A stretch of DNA of 64,000 nucleotides from Flavobacteriaceae bacterium (GTDB lineage: Bacteria > Bacteroidota > Bacteroidia > Flavobacteriales > Flavobacteriaceae): positions 16,452 through 80,451 of the forward strand of contig JAESRX010000009.1 in assembly GCA_016764435.1 (NCBI GenBank), given 5' to 3'. Shown here one piece after another: positions 1 through 10,775 of this stretch; positions within the stretch are counted from its first letter, which is position 1; each line of letters begins with the position of its first letter. The position numbers were made by a program, and so were the translations under genes. Below the pieces are notes generated by a model that did no database searches, was not told the origin of the DNA, and worked only from the letters and a program-made list of their open reading frames with translations.

Positions 1-312
1 TGGTATAACATTGCGAATTACAAATTAAAACAAACAGATACCTCTTCCTTTTTAGCACAATGTGAAACCACTCCTATGATTGATTCTAAAGTAAGAGAGG
101 AAGCATTGGAGTATTTTAAACCACTATTACTGTTGTGGAAGCGTGGACAACAAGAAGAAATCATCAAACCGATCGCTTCTCATCTTTTGTATGCAAATGC
201 CATCTATCCTCTCACCTTTTTATTATCAGCCCATAAACGCGGTGATTTTATCTTGGATGAAAAACAACTTAAAATTGCATTTGACGCGGCTTGGGACAGT
301 ATTAAACAGTAA
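1..312 (+). CDS. TetR/AcrR-type regulator, C-terminal part (5' end outside window)
   Basis: The frame is open from the first base of the window, so the gene begins upstream; about 103 residues are visible before the TAA. The fragment is all-helical, with conserved-looking segments such as ALEYFKPLLLLWKRGQ and ISHLLYANAIYP-like helices, which resembles the ligand-binding C-terminal domain of TetR/AcrR regulators. The N-terminal helix-turn-helix that would prove this is not in the window. It sits 44 bases upstream of an oxidoreductase gene on the same strand, so it may control the following three oxidoreductase genes. The family call rests on overall appearance only. Confidence 0.55.
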   Translation, partial: WYNIANYKLKQTDTSSFLAQCETTPMIDSKVREEALEYFKPLLLLWKRGQQEEIIKPIASHLLYANAIYPLTFLLSAHKRGDFILDEKQLKIAFDAAWDSIKQ

Positions 313-356
313 TTATCAATTCATAAAAGAATGAACGTTTATTAATAAATCAATTT

Positions 357-1019
357 ATGAAAAAAACAGCGCTTATCTTAGGAGCTACTGGACTTACCGG
401 TTCCCTCCTCTTAGAAAAATTAATTGAGGATACTAGGTATGAAAAAATCATAGTAATATCGAGGAGTAAAATTGACAATTTACCTTCAAAAGTAGTGCAG
501 CATATTGGTGATTTATTAGACTTATCTCAATTTTCAGCATTCTTTAAAGCGGATGAATTATTCTGTTGCATAGGAACCACAAAAAACAAAACAACCGACC
601 CTGCTATTTACAAAAAAATAGATGCGGGGATTCCAGAAGCAGCTGCCAAATTATGTAAACAACATAACATCCCTACATTTATAGTCATCTCAGCTTTAGG
701 AGCGGCGAAAAATAGCCGTATTTTTTACAACAGAATTAAAGGAGAAATGGAAACTGCCGTTTTAGCACAACAGATAGAACACACCTACATTCTAAGACCT
801 TCCCTGATTGTTGGACACCGAAAAGAAACACGGATCGGAGAGACTATTTGGAAAAACATACTCCTGTTCTGTCAGGCTTTATTACAAGGAAGACTCAAAA
901 AATACCGAATGATTTATGCAGATACTATTGCCAAAGCAATGATAGTTCTAGCAAATTCAACCGCTCAAAACACCCCGATTATAGCCTCGAATACCATTAA
1001 AATATTAGCCAAAAAATAA
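357..1019 (+). CDS. NAD(P)-binding Rossmann-fold oxidoreductase, HTATIP2/TIP30-like
   Basis: The 220-residue protein opens with a Rossmann nucleotide-binding motif GATGLTG at residues 9-15 straight after the first strand, typical of atypical short-chain dehydrogenases that bind NAD(P). FIVISALGAAKNS and a Y-N-R-I-K-G-E-M-E segment follow, matching the layout of the TIP30/HTATIP2-like and NAD(P)H-binding families (a Tyr or Ser near a Lys). Length is normal for these families. The substrate cannot be read from sequence. It is followed after 19 bases by a nitroreductase and then an alcohol dehydrogenase, so the three probably form a redox operon next to a TetR-type regulator. Confidence 0.75.
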   Translation: MKKTALILGATGLTGSLLLEKLIEDTRYEKIIVISRSKIDNLPSKVVQHIGDLLDLSQFSAFFKADELFCCIGTTKNKTTDPAIYKKIDAGIPEAAAKLCKQHNIPTFIVISALGAAKNSRIFYNRIKGEMETAVLAQQIEHTYILRPSLIVGHRKETRIGETIWKNILLFCQALLQGRLKKYRMIYADTIAKAMIVLANSTAQNTPIIASNTIKILAKK

Positions 1020-1038
1020 CCACTTAGAAAAAAATATT

Positions 1039-1671
1039 ATGAATTTAATAGATACCTTAAAATGGCGTTATGCCGCCAAAGCGATGAATGGAGAAATCGT
1101 TTCAGAAGAAAAAGTAGCCCTTATATTAGAAGCGGCACGCTTAGCTCCTACTTCAAGTGGCTTACAACCTTTTGAAATTTTTGTTATTAAAAACCAAGCA
1201 ATTAAAGAACAGATTAGACCTATCTCTTGGAATCAATCGATGATTACAGATTGTTCTCATTTATTAGTCTTTGCTGCCTGGGACACCTATACCGAAGATC
1301 GTATTAACTATATGTTTGACCTTACCAACGAAATTCGTGGATTTAAAAACGAAGGATGGGAAAATTATCGCCAAATGCTCTTAGGGATGTACCCACAACA
1401 AGATGCAGAAACCAATTTTAACCATGCTGCCAAGCAGGCATATATAGCGTTTAGTGCAGCCATGTTTGCAGCAGCAGAACAAAAAGTAGACTGTACTCCC
1501 GTGGAAGGATTTGACGCAGAAAAACTAGATGAAATACTCGGTTTAAGAGCGAAAGGACTCCGCAGTGCAGTAATGCTTCCTTTGGGATATAGAGATGCCC
1601 CAAACGACTGGTTAGTAAACCTTCCTAAAGTTCGTAAAAGCATCAAAGAATTAATTACAGTAATAGAATAA
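1039..1671 (+). CDS. NAD(P)H-dependent oxidoreductase, nitroreductase family
   Basis: A 210-residue flavoprotein of the nitroreductase family, which uses FMN and NAD(P)H to reduce nitroaromatics, quinones or related electrophiles. The N-terminal segment LKWRYAAKAMNGE matches the conserved start of NfsB-like enzymes, where the Arg contacts FMN phosphate. EAARLAPTSSGLQPFEIFVI around residues 30-50 is the classic second block, and LGLRAKGLRSAVMLPLGYR near the C-terminus is the usual third. Length is as expected. It sits 7 bases upstream of an iron-dependent alcohol dehydrogenase, consistent with joint detoxification of aldehydes or quinones. The exact substrate is unknown. Confidence 0.88.
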   Translation: MNLIDTLKWRYAAKAMNGEIVSEEKVALILEAARLAPTSSGLQPFEIFVIKNQAIKEQIRPISWNQSMITDCSHLLVFAAWDTYTEDRINYMFDLTNEIRGFKNEGWENYRQMLLGMYPQQDAETNFNHAAKQAYIAFSAAMFAAAEQKVDCTPVEGFDAEKLDEILGLRAKGLRSAVMLPLGYRDAPNDWLVNLPKVRKSIKELITVIE

Positions 1672-1678
1672 GTACCTC

Positions 1679-2839
1679 ATGAATAATTTTAATTTACACA
1701 ACCCAACAAAAGTTCTTTTTGGAAAAGGACAAATTGAAAACATAAGCAAAGAAATCCCTGCAGATGCAAAAATCCTTTTATTATATGGAGGCGGAAGCAT
1801 CAAGAAAAACGGGATTTATGAACAAGTAACCGAAGCCTTAGAATCGCACAAAGTAATCGAGTTTGGAGGAATCCCTGCAAACCCAGAATACTCCGTACTA
1901 ATGGAAGCTTTAGGAATTATCAAATCAGAAAATATCACCTTTTTATTAGCCGTTGGTGGTGGATCTGTAATCGATGGAACTAAGTTTTTAGCGGCAGCCG
2001 CCTTATTTGAAGGAGACAGTCCATGGGATATATTGACTCAAAACATTCGTACAGAAGTAGGAATGCCTTTTGGAGCTGTTCTTACCTTACCAGCTACGGG
2101 TTCTGAAATGAATTCAGGTGCAGTCATCACGAGAGCGTCTACCAAAGAAAAATACGCCATGGGAGGACCTGGTTTATTTCCATTGTTTTCTGTTTTAGAT
2201 CCAACAGTTATTAAATCCATCCCACAAAGACAGTTAGCAAACGGACTTGCAGATGCTTTTGTACATGTATTGGAACAGTACATCACCTATTCAGTTGGGG
2301 CAGATTTACAAGATAGATTTGCAGAAAGCGTGCTACAAACCATTATAGAGGTCGCTCCAAAAATATTAAAAGACCCTAGTGATTATAAAGCCGCTAGTAA
2401 CTTTATGTGGTCTTGTACCATGGCCTTGAACGGATTAATTTCTCAGGGAGTTCCTTCTGACTGGTCTATTCACATGATAGGACATGAATTAACCGCTTTA
2501 TTTGGAATAGACCATGCACGTACATTGGCCATAATTACAGAAAACCATTACCTGCATAATTTAGACGACAAAAAGGAAAAATTAGCACAATATGCAACAC
2601 GTGTTTGGAACGTTACCGAAGGGAGCATCGAGGAAAGAGCGAAAGCTGGAATCCAAAAAACTACCGAATATTTCCATTCTCTAGGTATTGACACAAAATT
2701 GTCAGACTACACTGATGACTATGAAGGAACGGCTGAAATTATAGCCACGCGTTTTACAGAAAGAGGTTGGCTTAAAATGGGAGAAAGAGGAACATTGACT
2801 CCTGAAGATGCTGCTAGTATCATGAAAATGTCTTATTAA
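1679..2839 (+). CDS. Iron-containing alcohol dehydrogenase (YqhD-like)
   Basis: A 386-residue group III metal-dependent alcohol dehydrogenase. It has the dinucleotide-binding GGGS at about residues 93-96 (AVGGGSVIDGTKF), the PATGSEMNSGAVI block near 138-150, and the metal-ligand set typical of the family: Asp192 and His196 in GLADAFVHVLEQ, with further His residues at about 265-269 and 279 in the IHMIGHELTALFGIDHA segment. YqhD-type enzymes reduce short-chain and reactive aldehydes with NADPH. The start is 7 bases after the nitroreductase stop, so the two are probably cotranscribed. A strong hairpin with a T-run follows about 90 bases downstream. Confidence 0.92.
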   Translation: MNNFNLHNPTKVLFGKGQIENISKEIPADAKILLLYGGGSIKKNGIYEQVTEALESHKVIEFGGIPANPEYSVLMEALGIIKSENITFLLAVGGGSVIDGTKFLAAAALFEGDSPWDILTQNIRTEVGMPFGAVLTLPATGSEMNSGAVITRASTKEKYAMGGPGLFPLFSVLDPTVIKSIPQRQLANGLADAFVHVLEQYITYSVGADLQDRFAESVLQTIIEVAPKILKDPSDYKAASNFMWSCTMALNGLISQGVPSDWSIHMIGHELTALFGIDHARTLAIITENHYLHNLDDKKEKLAQYATRVWNVTEGSIEERAKAGIQKTTEYFHSLGIDTKLSDYTDDYEGTAEIIATRFTERGWLKMGERGTLTPEDAASIMKMSY

Positions 2840-2925
2840 TTACAGGTACTTTAGTTCGATAATTAATGCCTTGCTAATTTTAAAAAAAACTTTTATAAAA
2901 GCGTTTAAAAATAGCCTAAAAATTA

Positions 2926-2968
2926 AAACTCACTGACTTCTTTCAAAAAGTCAGTGAGTTTTTTTCAT
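2926..2968. terminator. Intrinsic terminator after the alcohol dehydrogenase
   Basis: A perfect 13-bp inverted repeat (AAACTCACTGACT with its complement) with a 10-base loop is followed by a run of T on the plus strand. The minus strand also ends in a T-rich stretch, so it may serve both the plus-strand dehydrogenase and the converging ligA gene. Confidence 0.85.
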
Positions 2969-3063
2969 AATAAAATGAGCTAATAACGCGTCTCTAGAAT
3001 CTCCACATGCATTAAAGAAAAGAACTCCTTTTATGACACCTAAAGCTTCCTCGCTAAAATCCC

Positions 3064-5091
<2,028 letters not shown>

Positions 5092-5110
5092 TTAATATGA
5101 GGCGAAAATA

Positions 5111-5144
5111 TACAAAAAAACCGAAGCTGAAACAGACTTCGGTT
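5111..5144 (-). terminator. Intrinsic terminator after gap
   Basis: Inverted repeat AACCGAAG/CTTCGGTT (5119-5126 and 5137-5144) with a 10-base loop. Read on the minus strand it is followed by a run of seven T, placing it as the terminator of the gap gene and just upstream of ligA. Confidence 0.8.
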
Positions 5145-5168
5145 CTTTATATTAATAAATGTACAGGC

Positions 5169-6608
5169 CTAATAAAAGGTAAACCTTCTTACTTTTGACA
5201 CATAGCGCGCCAAACGCATTACTTGATGACTATAGCCATACTCATTATCATACCAAACATAAATTACAATATTCTTCCCATCAGCTGTTGCTATGGTGGC
5301 ATTACTATCATATATAGAAGGAGCTACGGTTCCTACAATGTCAGAAGACACCAACTCGTTACTCATCGAATATTTAATTTGCTCTACCAAATCTCCTTCC
5401 AATGCGTACTGTTTGATCGCTTGATTTACCGATTCTTTACTCGCTGCATTTTCAATTCTCAAATTCAAAATGGCCAAAGAGCCATTTGGAACAGGTACAC
5501 GAATCGCATTAGACGTTAACTTCCCTTCTAAAATAGGATAGGCCTTAGCCACTGCTTTTCCAGCTCCTGTTTCTGTAATTACCATATTCAGTGCGGCCGC
5601 ACGTCCTCTTCGGTATTTACTGTGCATATTGTCTACTAAATTTTGATCATTTGTATAGGCGTGAATGGTTTCCAAATGCCCATTTACAATTCCAAAACTT
5701 TCTTCTACAGCTTTTAACACTGGAGTAATCGCATTGGTTGTACAGGAAGCAGCAGAAAAAATATCCACCTGATCAGGAGAATGCTCTTGATGGTTTACGC
5801 CATAAACGATGTTGGGAATTCCTTTAGCAGGAGCTGTCACCAATACCTTACTTGCCCCTGTGGATTTTAAATGTCTACTCAAGGCTTCTTTATCTCTAAA
5901 AGCACCTGTATTGTCAATAATTAAAGCATCATGAATACCATATAATGTATAATCAATCTCTTCAGGGCTATTTGCAGCGATAACATTTACAGTACTCCCA
6001 TTGATAATAAGTGCCTTGTTCTCAAAATCAACTCTTACAGAGCCTCTGAATTCGCCATGTACAGAATCATCTCTCAATAAGGAAGCTCTTTTTTCAAGGA
6101 CTGTTTCCGTAATTTCTCCACGGGTCACAATCGCTCTTAAACGCATTAAATTTCCTTTCCCGGTTCTCGCCATTAACTCTCTTGCAAGCAATCTTCCAAT
6201 ACGACCAAAACCGTATAGAACTACATCTCTTGGCTCAAAACTCGACACTTCTTTAGCGCCACTTAATTTATCCTTAATAAAGGCATCTATGGAGGTGTCA
6301 CACGAATGAAATTCGTAGACCAATTTCCCTACATCTAATTTAGACGGCGGTAAGTCTATTTTTTTTATGGCCTCTGCCATTTCAAGGGCATCGAAAATAG
6401 AAATAGGTTTTTCTACAAAATCACCTGCATATTCTAATAAGGAAAGAATTTCACTAACATTTCTGTCCAGTAATTGATTCCTAAATAAGATAAGTTCAAT
6501 CGTATCATCATACCAGAAATCACTGATAATTTTAATAAAATTGACGGTTGCCCTCCTACGTTTTGATTGGAACGCCAGTTCTTTTTCGTAAACTTCCGTG
6601 TGTTGCAT
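5169..6608 (-). CDS. gap: Glyceraldehyde-3-phosphate dehydrogenase, long form
   Basis: Converts glyceraldehyde-3-phosphate to 1,3-bisphosphoglycerate with NAD(P). The NAD-binding motif GFGRIGR is at residues 133-139 and the catalytic Cys289 sits in SAASCTTNAITP; the C-terminal WYDNEYGYSHQV block is also canonical. At 479 residues it is about 140 longer than the usual GAPDH: residues 1-125 form an extra helical N-terminal region. Such long forms are known in Bacteroidota and some other bacteria, where a separate standard GAPDH often coexists; I infer but cannot show a distinct role such as gluconeogenic use. A TACTTTTG box lies 37-44 bases upstream on the minus strand. Confidence 0.93.
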   Translation of the reverse strand: MQHTEVYEKELAFQSKRRRATVNFIKIISDFWYDDTIELILFRNQLLDRNVSEILSLLEYAGDFVEKPISIFDALEMAEAIKKIDLPPSKLDVGKLVYEFHSCDTSIDAFIKDKLSGAKEVSSFEPRDVVLYGFGRIGRLLARELMARTGKGNLMRLRAIVTRGEITETVLEKRASLLRDDSVHGEFRGSVRVDFENKALIINGSTVNVIAANSPEEIDYTLYGIHDALIIDNTGAFRDKEALSRHLKSTGASKVLVTAPAKGIPNIVYGVNHQEHSPDQVDIFSAASCTTNAITPVLKAVEESFGIVNGHLETIHAYTNDQNLVDNMHSKYRRGRAAALNMVITETGAGKAVAKAYPILEGKLTSNAIRVPVPNGSLAILNLRIENAASKESVNQAIKQYALEGDLVEQIKYSMSNELVSSDIVGTVAPSIYDSNATIATADGKNIVIYVWYDNEYGYSHQVMRLARYVSKVRRFTFY

Positions 6609-6644
6609 TGTTGTGTGTTTTTATTTTAGTTATTGTTGTTGGCG

Positions 6645-6652
6645 CAAAAGTA
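6645..6652 (-). promoter_or_regulatory. -7 promoter box for gap
   Basis: Minus-strand TACTTTTG matches the Bacteroidota sigma-A -7 consensus TAnnTTTG. It predicts a leader of about 30 bases ahead of the gap ATG at 6608. No clear -33 TTG at the ideal 19-base spacing was seen. Confidence 0.5.
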
Positions 6653-6687
6653 GCCATTTCAAACGTTTTCGTAGCATGTTTTAATGA

Positions 6688-6716
6688 AAAAAACCCTTTC
6701 CATAATTGGAAAGGGC
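6688..6716 (-). terminator. Intrinsic terminator after the HtrA-type protease
   Basis: CCCTTTCC/GGAAAGGG hairpin with a 6-base loop; on the minus strand it is followed by a run of seven T. It lies just downstream of the protease gene and upstream of gap. Confidence 0.8.
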
Positions 6717-6744
6717 TTTCATCAAATCAATACTCAAAATCTAA

Positions 6745-8133
6745 TTATCTAAAAACATATCTTTCTATTTGTCCTCTATTATTCATCATTTCAATATACA
6801 TCACTTCCTTGCCATATTTACTCGAAATTAGTTGAATAGCATCATCAGCGTTTCTCACTTCTTTTTTATTAATTTTTACGATAATAAAACCTTTTTCTAC
6901 GCCTAGGTTAAGCAAGTCTCTGTTAGATACCGAGGCTATTTTTGCCCCACCATTCAATTGATACTTGCTTGCTTCTTGTGGTTCTAAATCTTTTAAAATA
7001 AGGCCTAGTACTTTTAGTTCTTTAAAATTATTTTTTGTCAAGGTCACCGTTCTCGTCATTTCTTTCCCATTTCTACTAAAAGTCACCTCTAAATTATCTC
7101 CAGGTCTTTTAGCACTTAACTGCCCGCTTAAATCAGAAAATTCGCTGATTTTAACCTCGTTAATCTTGGTGATAACATCTCCTTTATGAAGCCCCGCCAT
7201 GTCTGCTCCACCGTCCGGAGTGATCTCTCCAATTTTTACACCTTCGAAATCATGCGCTCCTTTAATACTATAAGAAATACCGATCATCGCACGTTGCACA
7301 GTTCCATACTCCATAATATCTTCGATTACTTTTTTTGCAATATTAGAAGGTACAGCAAAAGAATAGCCAATAAAAGAGCCTGTTTGAGAAGAAATGGCGG
7401 TATTAATACCGATCAACTCCCCTCTAATATTCACCAATGCACCACCACTGTTTCCAGGATTGACCGCGGCATCCGTTTGTAAAAATGAATCTATGGAAGA
7501 ACTTCCCGCTAAATCACGGCCTTTTGCGCTAATAATTCCAGCAGTCACAGTGGACGTAAGATTGTACGGATTCCCAACCGCTAACACCCACTCTCCAACT
7601 TTTACATTATCGGAATTTCCAAAAGTAATGTAAGGAAAATCATGCCCCTCTATTTTTACCAAAGCAATATCATTTTTAACATCCGTCCCAATAAGCGTAG
7701 CGATATAGGTTTTTTTATTATCCATGGTAATTTCTATTTCAGTGGCATTATCTATCACGTGATTATTAGTGATAATATAGCCATCGGAAGAAATGATTAC
7801 ACCACTACCCATTCCTACTTGAGCTCTTTTCTGAAGTCCTTGAGATTGCCCGTAAAAATAGGCTCTAAATGGATCTACGGATGTGGTAATGGCCGTGTTT
7901 TTAACATGGACCACGGCATTTAAAGTTTCCGAAGCCGCATGGGTAAAATCAGTATTTTCGAACGATGCCGTTCGCGTAGTATTATAATTCGCTTGAACCA
8001 TTGCATTTTTTTCAGTTGTATGAATCCCGCTGCTCGGGGTTGCTGCATTTTCCGTAAAAAAAGTGACATACGCACCTAAGGTAAGCGCACCACCAAGCAT
8101 TGAAATCAACAATATTTCTCCTATTCTCTTCAT
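6745..8133 (-). CDS. Periplasmic serine protease of the HtrA/DegP family
   Basis: Envelope quality-control protease/chaperone. A membrane-spanning or signal segment covers residues 5-25 and has no clear cleavage site, so the protein may be anchored. The trypsin-like domain holds the triad His125 (ITNNHVIDN), Asp155 (DVKNDIALVK) and Ser229 (TDAAVNPGNSGGALVN). A PDZ domain spans about 280-370, with a second, more divergent PDZ-like region at about 380-460. Length (462) fits the two-PDZ DegP/DegQ layout. It is transcribed alone, divergent from dapF, and has its own terminator. Confidence 0.93.
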   Translation of the reverse strand: MKRIGEILLISMLGGALTLGAYVTFFTENAATPSSGIHTTEKNAMVQANYNTTRTASFENTDFTHAASETLNAVVHVKNTAITTSVDPFRAYFYGQSQGLQKRAQVGMGSGVIISSDGYIITNNHVIDNATEIEITMDNKKTYIATLIGTDVKNDIALVKIEGHDFPYITFGNSDNVKVGEWVLAVGNPYNLTSTVTAGIISAKGRDLAGSSSIDSFLQTDAAVNPGNSGGALVNIRGELIGINTAISSQTGSFIGYSFAVPSNIAKKVIEDIMEYGTVQRAMIGISYSIKGAHDFEGVKIGEITPDGGADMAGLHKGDVITKINEVKISEFSDLSGQLSAKRPGDNLEVTFSRNGKEMTRTVTLTKNNFKELKVLGLILKDLEPQEASKYQLNGGAKIASVSNRDLLNLGVEKGFIIVKINKKEVRNADDAIQLISSKYGKEVMYIEMMNNRGQIERYVFR

Positions 8134-8296
8134 CTTATTTTCGTTTTAGGGATTTCTAACATATAGTCTCTAACTCGAAAGTAGCCTAAAAATTATTTAA
8201 AAACAGCTCTTTAACTACCGTTAACTAATTCTTAACTCATTTTAACAGGAAAAAAAAACCAGGTAAATAGCGTGTAAAAATGCCCCCTAATTTTAG

Positions 8297-8304
8297 TACA
8301 TTTG
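8297..8304 (+). promoter_or_regulatory. -7 promoter box for dapF that decides the start
   Basis: TACATTTG matches TAnnTTTG and ends 5 bases before the ATG at 8310, so the transcript should begin at or next to that ATG. An in-frame ATG at 8280 would lie upstream of transcription, so it cannot be the start if this promoter is used. Confidence 0.6.
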
Positions 8305-8309
8305 CAGGA

Positions 8310-9089
8310 ATGGAACTAGAATTTTACAAATATCAAGGAACTGGAAACGACTTTGTAATGATCGATAATAGATCATTGAATTTCCCTAAAGAGAATACAG
8401 ATTTAATACACCAACTATGTGATCGTAGGTTTGGTATTGGTGCCGATGGATTAATCCTGTTGGAAAACTCAGAAACCACCGATTTTAAAATGGTGTATTT
8501 TAATGCTGATGGCGCCTTAGGAAGTATGTGTGGAAATGGAGGCAGGTGTACCGTTGCTTTTGCTAAAATGCTAGGTCTAATTGATAACAAAACAACCTTT
8601 GACGCTGCTGACGGCTTACACAATGCCTCTATTAAAGAAGGAATTGTAAGTTTACAAATGGGAGACATCAGTCTTTTTACCCATTTTGAAGGGTATAGCT
8701 TTTTAGACACAGGATCTCCACATCACGTTCAATTTTGTGAAGATGTAGCCTCGGTAAATGTAAAAAAAGAAGGTGCTACGATCCGTTATGGAGAATTGTA
8801 CCTCAACGAAGGAGCTAATATTAATTTTGTCAGTCAAACAGGCAATGCACATTTTAGAGTTCGCACCTACGAACGGGGTGTTGAAGACGAAACATTGGCT
8901 TGTGGCACAGGAGTTACAGCCGTCGCTCTGATTGCTCATAGTCTTGAAAAAACCAAGGCAAATACGATAGACCTTCAGGTAGAAGGAGGTCTCTTAAACG
9001 TTTCATTTACCGTAGAAGACGATTGCTATTCACAGGTGTTTTTAACAGGCCCTGCTGTCAACACCTTTAAAGGAATAATTAGTTACTAA
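8310..9089 (+). CDS. dapF: Diaminopimelate epimerase
   Basis: Interconverts LL- and meso-diaminopimelate for lysine and peptidoglycan synthesis in the cytoplasm. The two catalytic cysteines are visible: Cys74 in SMCGNGGRC and Cys198 in TLACGTGVTA. The N-terminal YKYQGTGNDFVMID is the family signature. Length from this ATG is 259 residues, normal for the family. The start at 8310 is preferred over 8280 because a -7 box lies between them. The stop overlaps the start of the next gene (TAATG), so an acetyltransferase and mltG are probably translated from the same message. Confidence 0.96.
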   Translation: MELEFYKYQGTGNDFVMIDNRSLNFPKENTDLIHQLCDRRFGIGADGLILLENSETTDFKMVYFNADGALGSMCGNGGRCTVAFAKMLGLIDNKTTFDAADGLHNASIKEGIVSLQMGDISLFTHFEGYSFLDTGSPHHVQFCEDVASVNVKKEGATIRYGELYLNEGANINFVSQTGNAHFRVRTYERGVEDETLACGTGVTAVALIAHSLEKTKANTIDLQVEGGLLNVSFTVEDDCYSQVFLTGPAVNTFKGIISY

Positions 9090-9613
9090 TGGAATTTTTA
9101 AAAGGAAAAAACATCGTATTACGCGCCTTAGAACCGGAAGACCTCACGTTTTTATTTGACACTGAAAATAAGGAAGTTTTCTGGGAAGTGAGTGGAACTA
9201 CGGCTCCTTTCTCTAAATATATCCTCAAACAATACATCGCCAATGCTGGGCAATCGATCTACGAAGCCTTGCAACAACGCTTTGTCATAGAAGTAAACAA
9301 ACAACCTGTAGGAATGGTGGACTTATTTGACTTTAATCCAGTCCATCACAGAGCCGGAATAGGCATCCTTATCCTACCAGAATTTGAAGGTTTAGGTTTT
9401 GCAAAAGAAGCCTTAGAACAAGTCATTCACTACAGCTTTCACCACTTACAGTTACATCAATTATACGCAAATATCACTTCGGACAACCACCGGAGTATTC
9501 ACCTATTTTCAGCACTTTCCTTCCTGGAAATTGGCTGTAAAAAAGAGTGGATTTACAGTAACAATACGTACAAAAACGAATTAATATTTCAGTTGATCAA
9601 TACCCATGAATAA
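9089..9613 (+). CDS. GNAT family N-acetyltransferase (RimJ/RimL-like)
   Basis: A 174-residue acetyl-CoA-dependent acetyltransferase. The segment IGILILPEFEGLGFAKEAL carries the acetyl-CoA pyrophosphate-binding region (a relaxed Q/R-x-x-G-x-G/A), and LRALEPEDLTFLF at the N-terminus is typical of RimL-like members that modify protein N-termini or small molecules. It overlaps dapF by one base and mltG by 8 bases, so the three are translationally coupled. The substrate cannot be deduced. Confidence 0.88.
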   Translation: MEFLKGKNIVLRALEPEDLTFLFDTENKEVFWEVSGTTAPFSKYILKQYIANAGQSIYEALQQRFVIEVNKQPVGMVDLFDFNPVHHRAGIGILILPEFEGLGFAKEALEQVIHYSFHHLQLHQLYANITSDNHRSIHLFSALSFLEIGCKKEWIYSNNTYKNELIFQLINTHE

Positions 9614-10640
9614 AAAGAATCTCCTCCTCTTATTGACCGCCCTAGTCGTAATTATGGCAAGTGTTTTAACCTACAGTTATTACAGTAAAATTTACAAACC
9701 AAACACCGTAAAAGAAGGCTATTTATACATTCCTTCCGATGCATCGTACCAAGATGTGGCAAATTTATTACGTCCATTTGTAAAGCGCGTAAAACCCTTA
9801 AATTGGGTGGCCAATAAAAAAAATTATCCCGCAAAAATTAAGGCCGGTCGCTATTTTATTAAAAAAGGAATGAACAATAATGCCTTAATCAACTTGCTTA
9901 GAAGTGGAAACCAACAGGTATTAAAACTCTCCTTTAACAATCAGGATACCTTAGAGAAATTAGCCGGAAGAATCGCAGCACAGATAGAAGCCGATTCAAT
10001 AAGCCTTCTTAAAGCCTTTAAAGCCCCAGATTTTTTAACTAAAAACAATTTCAATGTACACACTGCTATTTCCATGTACATTCCAAATTCGTATGAGTTT
10101 TACTGGAATACTTCCGCAGACAAATTCAAACAACGCATGCTCAAAGAGTACCATCGTTTTTGGAATACCCAAAGAAAAGCAAAGGCAGTAAAACAAGGAT
10201 TAAGCCCGTTAGAAGTGACGACCCTAGCCTCTATTGTCCAAAAAGAAACGGCGTCTATTAGCGAACGTCCTGATGTTGCTCAACTCTATTTAAACAGACT
10301 CAATAACAACTGGCCATTACAGGCAGACCCAACAGTGATCTACGCCATCAAAGAGCTCAAAGGACAAGAAACAGTTATAAAACGTGTTTTACTAAAGGAT
10401 TTAAAGATAAAATCAGCCTATAATACTTACCAAATAAGTGGCTTGCCTCCAGGACCTATCGGAATGCCAGATATCTCCGCAATTGATGCGGTGTTAAGTC
10501 CTGCAAAACATCGTTATTTTTACATGTGTGCGGATATAAATACTCCAGGAAAACATGTTTTTGCGAAAACGTTGTCGCAACACAATAGAAATGCAAGAAA
10601 ATATCAGCAATGGTTGAATAGACAAGGGGTCCGGCGATAA
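9606..10640 (+). CDS. mltG: Endolytic transglycosylase MltG
   Basis: Inner-membrane lytic transglycosylase that cuts nascent glycan strands and is thought to set chain length. One membrane helix lies at about residues 5-25, followed by a LysM-like region and the YceG catalytic domain. Glu214 in ASIVQKETAS is the expected catalytic residue; QADPTVIYA and a GLPPGPI block further on are family hallmarks. The 344-residue length is standard. It ends the dapF-acetyltransferase-mltG operon. Confidence 0.95.
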   Translation: MNKKNLLLLLTALVVIMASVLTYSYYSKIYKPNTVKEGYLYIPSDASYQDVANLLRPFVKRVKPLNWVANKKNYPAKIKAGRYFIKKGMNNNALINLLRSGNQQVLKLSFNNQDTLEKLAGRIAAQIEADSISLLKAFKAPDFLTKNNFNVHTAISMYIPNSYEFYWNTSADKFKQRMLKEYHRFWNTQRKAKAVKQGLSPLEVTTLASIVQKETASISERPDVAQLYLNRLNNNWPLQADPTVIYAIKELKGQETVIKRVLLKDLKIKSAYNTYQISGLPPGPIGMPDISAIDAVLSPAKHRYFYMCADINTPGKHVFAKTLSQHNRNARKYQQWLNRQGVRR

Positions 10641-10701
10641 GCAACTACAAACTACTTTATTAGCAAATAAAACAAGATAAAAATTTTATTTCACTTAACG
10701 C

Positions 10702-10731
10702 TTGTTAATTGAAATAAAATGAATATCTTTG
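10702..10731 (+). promoter_or_regulatory. Bacteroidota-type promoter (-33 TTG, -7 TATCTTTG)
   Basis: TTG at 10702-10704 and TATCTTTG at 10724-10731 are separated by exactly 19 bases, matching the known -33/-7 layout. It precedes the transglycosylase-like gene by about 45 bases. Confidence 0.75.
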
Positions 10732-10775
10732 CACCGCCAAATTTTAAAGGGAAATACTAACCTAAAACCCTGAAA

